Origin: Leptolyngbyaceae cyanobacterium T60_A2020_046
GTDB lineage: Bacteria; Cyanobacteriota; Cyanobacteriia; Phormidesmidales; Phormidesmidaceae
Direction of reading: 5' to 3'
Length of the DNA: 41,067 bases
Assembly: GCA_015272155.1 (NCBI GenBank)
Contig: JACYME010000062.1
Location: 1-41,067, forward strand
Both the position numbers and the translations under genes were made by a program. The notes beneath the pieces were generated by a model. The model was given only the letters and a program-made list of their open reading frames with translations. It was not told where the DNA came from and ran no database searches. Positions 34,921 through 41,067 of this stretch are shown one piece after another. Every line of letters starts with the position of its first letter. Positions within the stretch are counted from its first letter, which is position 1.

Positions 34921-35067
34921 CTATCCCAACACCGCCCCCAGCCAACCCACCGGGGCCGGCAACATTTCACCCCGAAAGTCGAGTAATTGCACCAGCAGCA
35001 AATAGCCCACCGCCAGCAGCAGCGACACTGCTCCAGTCAAGATGGCAACGACTTTTGAACGATCCAT
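34921..35067 (-). CDS. 48-residue single-helix membrane protein
   Basis: The 48-residue peptide has one membrane helix (VVAILTGAVSLLLAVGYLLLVQLL) followed by a short conserved-looking tail, DFRGEMLPAPVG. Small proteins with this layout occur in many cyanobacteria, as I recall, but I know no function. I chose ATG 35067; an in-frame ATG at 35115 would add 16 unrelated residues. It stands alone upstream of ndhN on the same strand. Confidence 0.65.
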   Translation of the reverse strand: MDRSKVVAILTGAVSLLLAVGYLLLVQLLDFRGEMLPAPVGWLGAVLG

Positions 35068-35408
35068 CGTCTTACACGTCTCCAGTGCGTGAACAACATT
35101 GCATGAGATGGGCACTTCTAGGACAGAACGGCGGGGGTTGGGCCAAGGGGCTGGCCTCGGAAAGCTGAGATAAACCGCGCATCGTTTTCACTCCTGCCTC
35201 GAAGCTTGACGTCCCGAGTTTCAGCCCTGAGATTTGCACGTCCAAAACCGTGCTGCGCGGTAGGATGTGCCGGGGCAGGCTTTAATCTGTGATTCGCAAG
35301 CTGTCAATCATCACTCAGATTGCCTTACCCTAAAGGACGCAGGTCAATTGTCCTTTGAATTCACCTTAGTTCATCACGTTCTCGCCTGACACACAACGGT
35401 ATCGACCC
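35068..35408 (+). promoter_or_regulatory. Upstream region of the ABC ATPase gene, with a dyad
   Basis: The 340-base gap lies between divergent genes. AAAGGAC (35332-35338) and GTCCTTT (35350-35356) form an inverted repeat with an 11-base spacer, 53 bases before the ATPase start, and may be an operator. A clear -35/-10 pair is not evident. Nothing else is recognised. Confidence 0.35.
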
Positions 35409-36422
35409 ATGAGCGCAGCAGTTTCCCATGCCGCAGTGGAACCCCCGATAACGCCGCCCATTGTGGTGCAGACCTATGGCTTGAGCAAAACCTATCGCAC
35501 GGGGTTCTGGCTCAACCAGACCCTGACCCCCCTGCGCACCTGTGACCTCACCGTCTACCAGGGCGAAACCTTTGGGCTCCTTGGCCCTAATGGTGCGGGT
35601 AAAACCACCCTCCTCAAAACCTTGCTGGGCATTGTGCGGCCAACGCAGGGCCGCGCTATGTTGCTGAATTGTCCGATTGGCGATCGCGGGGTCAAGCGGC
35701 GCATCGGCTACCTGCCAGAGAATCCCTACTTTTACGATTACCTTACGGGGTGGGAGTTTTTGGAGTATACGGCGGGGCTGTTTGGCCTCTCAGCCGCCGT
35801 GAAGCGGCAGCGCATCCCAGACTTGATCGACCGGGTTGGATTGAGCCGTCAGGCGGCTCGCCAAAAGAAGCTGAAGGAATATTCTAAGGGCATGTTGCAG
35901 CGAGTCGGGCTTGCCCAAGCCTTGGTGAATGATCCTGATGTCATTTTCCTGGATGAACCGATGTCGGGCCTCGATCCCACGGGGCGCTATATGGTGCGCG
36001 AGGTGATTTTGTCGCTGAAGGAAGCGGGCAAGACCATTTTCTTCAACAGCCATGTGTTGTCGGATGTGGAGGCGATTTGCGATCGCATCGCCATTCTCGA
36101 CCAGGGCGAAATCATTTGTATAGGCAGCATTGATGAACTGTTGGGTCGGCAAGATCAATACTTGGTCAAAGGGCGCGGCGGCACCCTGGAAGTTCTGGAA
36201 CGCTGGGTGCAGTCTCTCACCTTTCAACATGGACTATGGCAGGGCTATCTCAAGGGAGACGCCTACGATTTTATGTCGAGCGTGCGGGGCATGGGCGGCA
36301 CTATTGTGAGCCTGGAACTGGCGCGTCCATCCCTGGAAGAATTCTTTATGGAACAGATTCAGACTCGGCGGGAGGGGGATCCCCCGGTGGATGCGCCGCG
36401 AAAATCCCGCCGCTGGTTTTGA
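35409..36422 (+). CDS. ABC transporter ATP-binding protein (orphan)
   Basis: The 337-residue ATPase has Walker A GPNGAGKTT at 59-67, a Q-loop region LPENPYFYDYL, the signature YSKGMLQRV at 158-166, Walker B VIFLDEP at 178-184 and the H-loop NSHVLSD. It has a C-terminal extension of about 110 residues as in CcmA/NatA-type exporters of the DUF4162 kind. No permease gene follows: a repeat and a convergent exporter gene come next, so the membrane partner must be elsewhere. The substrate is unknown. Confidence 0.88.
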   Translation: MSAAVSHAAVEPPITPPIVVQTYGLSKTYRTGFWLNQTLTPLRTCDLTVYQGETFGLLGPNGAGKTTLLKTLLGIVRPTQGRAMLLNCPIGDRGVKRRIGYLPENPYFYDYLTGWEFLEYTAGLFGLSAAVKRQRIPDLIDRVGLSRQAARQKKLKEYSKGMLQRVGLAQALVNDPDVIFLDEPMSGLDPTGRYMVREVILSLKEAGKTIFFNSHVLSDVEAICDRIAILDQGEIICIGSIDELLGRQDQYLVKGRGGTLEVLERWVQSLTFQHGLWQGYLKGDAYDFMSSVRGMGGTIVSLELARPSLEEFFMEQIQTRREGDPPVDAPRKSRRWF

Positions 36423-36492
36423 GGGGTTCTACCAGTGCCCTAGCGCGCTAGGGGAGTGCTCTGTTGAGGCAAAGTCGCGGGTTCTTTCTGTC

Positions 36493-36655
36493 GGGTTAGA
36501 GTACGCCAACGAATTCAGCATCCAAACTAGGCCTTCATCCCCCAATCCCTTCTCCCTAGGGAAAAGGGGAACCGGATTCAGACCCCCTCTCCCTGAGGGA
36601 GAGGGGCAGGGGTGAGGGCAAAGGGTCATGACAAATGGAGAGTTCTTTCTATGGA
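36493..36655 (+). repeat. Interspersed repeat, copy B
   Basis: Reverse-complement partner of 1-155. The hairpin CCCTCTCCCT/AGGGAGAGGG lies at about 36584-36605. It sits in the gap between two convergent genes (ABC ATPase and RND exporter), so it may also act as a bidirectional terminator. The two copies differ at scattered bases and in the length of the central CCCC/TTT run. Confidence 0.8.
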
Positions 36656-36683
36656 ACACTCTTAGGGACATTCAGGCTGTGGC

Positions 36684-39545
36684 TTATTGGCCCTTGATGG
36701 GTTTAGCGATCGCCGTTGCCAAGATAGCCCAGCTATCTTCAAGCAAGGTGTACAGCACCGGCACAACGATCAGGCTCAACAGCGTCGAGGTTGCCAATCC
36801 ACCGATGATGGCCACGGCCATGGGCTGCCGTAGCTCAGAGCCTGCGCCCCAGCCAAAGGCGATCGGTAGCATCCCCAAAATGGTCGAGGCCGTGGTCATG
36901 AGAATTGGGCGCATTCTAACCAAGCCCGTTTTGAGGACGGCTTCGGTGCGATCGATGCCCGCCCACCGGAGCTGGTTGGCATAGTCCATCATCAGCAGCG
37001 CATTTTTATCGAGCAAACCCAGCAAAAACAGCAGACCAATCACCGACACCATGCCAAAGTCGCTCTGGGTCACGAGCAGCGCCAGCATGGCCCCGACGAT
37101 CGCGAGGGGCAGCGATAACCCGACCACGGCGGGCTCTAATAGCCGCCCAAAGGGAATAAACAGCACCACCATCATGCAGACGATTGCCAGAGCGAGGGTT
37201 ACGGCAAAGCTTCCCAGCACTTCCAAAATTCGCTCGGAATCCCCCGCCACCCCCAACCGCACGGACTCGGGGATGGTGGATTCGGCCAGGGTAATGACCT
37301 GCTGGGTTGCCGTGCCCAGGGCTTGATCTTCGCTGAGGTTGGCGCTGATGTAGGCCACCCGTGCCTGATCGAGGTGTTCAATTTCGCGAATGTCTTCGGC
37401 AGTATTGGCTTCGCCGGATACGCTCACATCCACAAAGCCCGGCAATGCTTCCACCTCATCGCGAATGGTTTGCGCGGCTTGGTTTAGGGCCACGAGGTCA
37501 TCGCTGGAAAGGGTGACCTGGAGCGGCTTTTCGCCGCCCACATCCACAAACTGAATGTCTTCCACGCTGACGCGCACCCCGGTCAGATCGGGCAAGTCTT
37601 GCCGCATTTGGTCTTGGACTTCGGCGGTGGTGCGATCGCGATCGGGGCGCAGCTTGACGTAAATCTGGCCTTGGTTGGGCTGGCCTTGACTGCCGACGAT
37701 GGTAAAGACGGAGTCTACCGCTGGGTTGGCCAGTACGACGGCTTCGAGTTCTGTCGCGATCGCTTGGGTATTATCCAAAATCAGCGCGAGGGGGTTGGGG
37801 CGCTGTGCCGATGAAGCCGATGGATCGGCGTTGGGTGCGGCCCCCGTCGGCGAATCGGGCACTAAATCCGGCACCTGAATGTTCACCGAGTTCTCGGGCA
37901 GCGACAGGCCATCTTCAACGGGCAGATCGGCAGGATTTGGCGTGGAACCTTCGGCACTGGGCGGGGCTGTTCCGCTAGACTGGCCGGCACCGGGCACAGC
38001 CGGAATGTTCGGCAGCGGGGCGGTAAAGGTGATGTTGAATTCTCCGCGATCGAGCTTGGGGATAAACCCCTGGGGAATCAGCGGAATCAGCGCGACCCCG
38101 ATCGCAAAGCTGACGATCGCGATCGCGACCACAATACGGCGATGGTGCAAGGCCCAATGGAGCACCCGCTCGTATCCCAGGGTCAGCCAGGTTTCGTCTG
38201 GCGTCTCCATCAGCACCGCTTCTGGCCCCACTGTTGTTGGTGTAGGGCGATCTGTCCCTGGTCGGTGGTGCGATCGCAGCCAATACACTGCCAACACGGG
38301 CACCAGCGTCCGCGCCGTTAGCAAGGAGGCCAAGACTGCCACGGACACCGTAAGCCCAAAGGGTTTGAAAAACTGCCCGACTGTTCCGCCCATAAAGGCC
38401 ACGGGCACAAAGACCGCCACAATGGTCAGGGTGGAGGCGGAAACCGTTAGGCCGATTTCCGCTGAGGCGTTGAGGGCCGCGCGGCGCGGCGATTCTCCCG
38501 CTTCGAGGTGGCGAATGATGTTTTCCACCTCCACGATCGCGTCGTCCACAATAATGCCGATGACGAGGGCGAGCGCCAGCAGCGTGATGGTTTCGAGGTT
38601 GAAGCCTACCGTCGCCATCACAATGAAGGTTGCTAGCAGGGAAAGGGGAATTGAGAGGGCAGTAATAAGCGTGGCGCGCCAGTTTCGCAAAAAGGCGAAG
38701 ATCACCAGCACGGCCAGGGCGATCGCTTGCACCAAGGCGCTAATGGTCGCTTGCGTGGCTTCGCGAATATAGTCGGCCTGGGTAGTGGCAACCCCAATGT
38801 CTACGGTGTCGTCAAAATCGGCCCGGAGATCGGCGATCGCCGCTTCCGTCTGGCTCACGACCTCTAGGGTGTTGGCGGCGGCTTCCTTGATCACCTGCAC
38901 ACCTAGGGCAGGCTCCCCAGACCGTTGCACCAGGGTTGCCAAAGCTAGGGCGGAAGCACTGTGGTCTACTGTGGGTGTTGCGGGCGCACCCGTGCCTAAC
39001 AGATCCACCCGCAGCACCCCTGGCAGCGCTTCTAGCGCCGGAATTATCGTCGATTCAACTTGATCGGCTAGGGCAGTGAGGTCACCATTGCCCCCTACGA
39101 TCGCGTAGCTAATCGCTACCGACTCGTTGAGGTTGAAGGGCAAAATCTCAATTTCAGTTTCGGCGGGTAACGTCTCCAATTCGTCCACTGCCGCCCGCAC
39201 GGCATCGGCACTTTCGGTGAGATCGCGTCCGACCTTGTAGCGCACAGACACCAGCGATCGCCCCGCTATTGTTGTCGATCGCAAGCGTCCGAGCCCTTCT
39301 AAATCCGCGATCGCCGCCTCTAGGGGATTCGTCAACTGGGTTTCAGTATCCAGCGCTGTTTCTAGGGGCGCACTGGCATTCACCACCACCACTGGGAAGG
39401 TAACATCGGGAAACAGTGCATATTTCAACGCACTAAAGGCAAACAGCCCCGCCACAGAGATGGCCAGCCAGAACCCAATGGTCAACCGCGGAGCCCGGAT
39501 CGCCCATCGCGAAACGTTGAGTTGATGACGCAGGGAAAAACGCAA
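36684..39545 (-). CDS. RND-family efflux transporter (HAE1/AcrB-like)
   Basis: The 953-residue protein has the RND layout: a first membrane helix (LTIGFWLAISVAGLFAF), a periplasmic porter domain, a helix bundle with the proton-relay pair D334-D335 in IIVDDAIVEVEN, a second porter domain and a second bundle with the conserved lysine in GLLDKNALLMMDYAN. It is a little shorter than AcrB (about 1040). A Pro/Ser/Ala-rich insertion of about 70 residues sits in the second porter domain near 513-583. No membrane fusion protein or outer membrane channel is adjacent, so a partner must come from elsewhere. The substrate is unknown. Confidence 0.9.
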   Translation of the reverse strand: MRFSLRHQLNVSRWAIRAPRLTIGFWLAISVAGLFAFSALKYALFPDVTFPVVVVNASAPLETALDTETQLTNPLEAAIADLEGLGRLRSTTIAGRSLVSVRYKVGRDLTESADAVRAAVDELETLPAETEIEILPFNLNESVAISYAIVGGNGDLTALADQVESTIIPALEALPGVLRVDLLGTGAPATPTVDHSASALALATLVQRSGEPALGVQVIKEAAANTLEVVSQTEAAIADLRADFDDTVDIGVATTQADYIREATQATISALVQAIALAVLVIFAFLRNWRATLITALSIPLSLLATFIVMATVGFNLETITLLALALVIGIIVDDAIVEVENIIRHLEAGESPRRAALNASAEIGLTVSASTLTIVAVFVPVAFMGGTVGQFFKPFGLTVSVAVLASLLTARTLVPVLAVYWLRSHHRPGTDRPTPTTVGPEAVLMETPDETWLTLGYERVLHWALHHRRIVVAIAIVSFAIGVALIPLIPQGFIPKLDRGEFNITFTAPLPNIPAVPGAGQSSGTAPPSAEGSTPNPADLPVEDGLSLPENSVNIQVPDLVPDSPTGAAPNADPSASSAQRPNPLALILDNTQAIATELEAVVLANPAVDSVFTIVGSQGQPNQGQIYVKLRPDRDRTTAEVQDQMRQDLPDLTGVRVSVEDIQFVDVGGEKPLQVTLSSDDLVALNQAAQTIRDEVEALPGFVDVSVSGEANTAEDIREIEHLDQARVAYISANLSEDQALGTATQQVITLAESTIPESVRLGVAGDSERILEVLGSFAVTLALAIVCMMVVLFIPFGRLLEPAVVGLSLPLAIVGAMLALLVTQSDFGMVSVIGLLFLLGLLDKNALLMMDYANQLRWAGIDRTEAVLKTGLVRMRPILMTTASTILGMLPIAFGWGAGSELRQPMAVAIIGGLATSTLLSLIVVPVLYTLLEDSWAILATAIAKPIKGQ

Positions 39546-39869
39546 CGAAACACTCCTTTCGGAACGGGGCAGTCATAGGTTGTGCGAAGGCGTGCGATCG
39601 CGCAACGCTGCCACAAGATGCCGATCAGGCTCCAGTTTACATCCCCAAGTTTTGCCCAATTCCCTGAATCTCCGATTGATTTGCAACATCTTGATTCGCA
39701 GTAGCCCCCGTGGCCATTCGCCCATACCAGTTACTCGCGACAGCCCGCGCTCTGCCACTCTGGCCGAGTGGAGCGTCAATCAAGGAATGGCGGGTTGACC
39801 AAAATTCTGAAGGGGAGCTGGGATTGAATTTTGACGGTCTTCGACCTGTCAGAATTTTCCTGACGGAAC
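39546..39869. other. Intergenic region upstream of the RND gene
   Basis: About 320 bases with no supported gene. AAAATTCTGA (39801-39810) and its complement TCAGAATTTT (39849-39858) form an inverted repeat with a 38-base spacer. No promoter is clear. Confidence 0.35.
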
Positions 39870-40001
39870 CCTAGGGGCTGTCATCAACCGGTTCAGGTCT
39901 AGAGATGGCAAGGGGTTCAGCCCCTAGGCTGTTTGCTTGAGGCGGGCGCGGCAATGCTTATCCCTCAAGGTTTCTGACATCAATTGATGACGCGCCCTAG
40001 G
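39870..40001. mobile_element. MITE-like element, copy 2
   Basis: This 132-bp segment is bounded by inverted ends: CCTAGGGGCTGTCATCAA (39870-39887) and the complement of CCTAGGGCGCGTCATCAA (39984-40001), matching at 15 of 18 positions. The right end is the same 20-mer as the left end of copy 1 at 4860-4879, inverted. There is no open frame. The ends carry CTAG, which might be part of the target site. Confidence 0.65.
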
Positions 40002-40064
40002 TTTCACGGGGGGATGACGACCCGTAGGGGTAGGATTTGAAGGTCTTTTCCCAATTCGACCATC

Positions 40065-41067
40065 GTGGGTGCCCAACACCGCATCAAGCATCTTTCCATG
40101 CTCAGCTTTATCGTCGGCGTCGGGATGCTGACGGTGCTGGTTCTGTGGCAGGGAATTGAGGGGCTATCGGCAATTTTTCAGCAGGCGGGCTACCGGATCT
40201 GGTGGATTCCGGTGTTTTACGCCCTGCCGCTGGGCTGTGCCACGGTCTCCTGGCATTACCTCTTGATGGGCGATCGCCCGCCCTCTTGGCGATTCAAACT
40301 CTACGCGACGTGGATTGGGCTGGGGGTGAACTGGCTGCTGCCCGTCGCCCAAATCGGCGGCGAACTGGCGCGGGCGCGGCTGTTGATCAAGCGTCAATAT
40401 GCCATTGGCCCTGCGATCGCGAGCGTCGTCGGCGATAAAACTCTCCAAGTTGCGACTCAAGCCCTCTATACCTTGACGGGGCTAGTGTTGCTGGCAGCCA
40501 CACGCACCCAAAACATCCTGGGTCGCGGCGCACTCATCAGCGTTTTGGTGATGGGGTTTGTGACGGTCATGTTCTATCGGCTCCAACGAGGCGGCCTGTT
40601 CCAGCGCTTTGCCCAGGTGGCTCAGCGGTTTGTGAGCGCCACCTCCGGCGAGGCCATCGACGCGATCGCCCTTCAGGTTGACCAAGCCCTCCAGCAACTC
40701 TACGACGCGCGCAGACGACTGGCGATCGCCCTCGCCCTGCGCAGCCTCTATCGGCTCGTGATGGCGGGGGAAGTCTGGCTGGCCCTGTGGATCTTGGGAT
40801 ATCCCGTCTCGTGGGTGGATGCGATGATTTTAGAAAGTCTGGGGCAAGGGGTGCGATCGGCGGCTTTTGCCGTCCCTGGTGGCCTTGGTGCCCAGGAAGG
40901 CGGCTTTATTCTCATCGGCGCGGCACTAGGTCTGCCGCCCCAAGTTTCCCTGGCGCTGTCGCTGTGCAAGCGTTTTCGAGAACTCACCTTGGGCGTCCCC
41001 GGTCTGATCGCCTGGCAGATTGAGGAAGGACGACACCTGCTGCCTTGGGGAAAACGGCGCGATCGCC
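40065..41067 (+). CDS. HpnL/YbhN-like integral membrane protein (partial)
   Basis: The reading frame is open to the window edge, so the C-terminus is missing. At least seven membrane helices are visible. The C-terminal part has the HpnL hallmark VPGGLGAQEGGFILIGAALGLPP, then LALSLCKRFRELTLGVPGLIAWQ. HpnL-type proteins belong to the lysylphosphatidylglycerol synthase membrane-domain family and are linked to hopanoid lipid export or synthesis; the link here is inferred from sequence pattern only. The start is GTG 40065 or ATG 40098; neither has a strong ribosome binding site. Confidence 0.78.
   Translation, partial: MGAQHRIKHLSMLSFIVGVGMLTVLVLWQGIEGLSAIFQQAGYRIWWIPVFYALPLGCATVSWHYLLMGDRPPSWRFKLYATWIGLGVNWLLPVAQIGGELARARLLIKRQYAIGPAIASVVGDKTLQVATQALYTLTGLVLLAATRTQNILGRGALISVLVMGFVTVMFYRLQRGGLFQRFAQVAQRFVSATSGEAIDAIALQVDQALQQLYDARRRLAIALALRSLYRLVMAGEVWLALWILGYPVSWVDAMILESLGQGVRSAAFAVPGGLGAQEGGFILIGAALGLPPQVSLALSLCKRFRELTLGVPGLIAWQIEEGRHLLPWGKRRDR

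Noticed and set aside
39755-39785. tRNA-like 'ggccgagtgg' D-loop string
   Set aside because: No acceptor stem, anticodon arm or TYC loop can be built around it.

Overview
The window is a stretch of cyanobacterial chromosome. The evidence is the very high density of the HIP1 palindrome GCGATCGC, genes for photosystem II assembly (psb27), NDH-1 (ndhN), a Flv3-type flavodiiron protein, a COP23-domain protein, LdpA and Ycf45, and the cyanobacterial rpmJ-rpsM-rpsK-rpoA-rplQ-truA-rplM-rpsI-rpmE-prfA gene order. The DNA is fairly GC-rich. I cannot name the genus from sequence alone. No rRNA, tRNA, CRISPR array, prophage or recognisable defence island was seen.

Layout. 1-155: one copy of an interspersed repeat; its inverted partner lies at 36493-36655. 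850-4768: a receiver-histidine kinase hybrid, then a Gfo/Idh/MocA oxidoreductase and RNase III on the minus strand, and a divergent secreted COP23-like gene behind a perfect 20-bp palindrome. 4859-9200: a small MITE-like element abutting flv3, an MnmC-like methyltransferase, then a decayed patch made of a frameshifted IS5-type transposase remnant and a histidine kinase pseudogene. 9587-16932: housekeeping metabolism and RNA modification (hemL, argF, a SAM methyltransferase, a cyanobacterial conserved protein, the hisH-rsmD-sulfurtransferase operon, a pyroglutamyl-peptidase-like gene, an RRM protein).

17322-23876: a candidate small RNA or structured 3' UTR, a large membrane M48-like protein that has lost its zinc-binding motif, an RsmB/RsmF-like m5C methyltransferase, a TauE/SafE transporter and an SbcD-type nuclease. 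23913-30114: a minus-strand ribosomal/RNA polymerase operon with a good sigma70-type promoter directly upstream of rpmJ. 30377-35067: psb27, ycf45, ldpA, ndhN and a 48-residue membrane peptide, all on the minus strand. 35409-41067: an orphan ABC ATPase, the second repeat copy, an RND exporter, the second MITE-like element, and an HpnL-like membrane protein cut by the window end.

Most genes are ordinary core functions. The less expected features are in the non-coding DNA and in decayed genes: paired repeats, three exact two-copy tandem duplications of 11-24 bp near the ribosomal operon (one duplicates the truA start codon, one duplicates an arm of the psb27 terminator), operator-like dyads in front of cop23 and hisH, the possible small RNA with its own promoter and terminator, and the M48 pseudo-peptidase. 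I see no convincing new multi-gene system.
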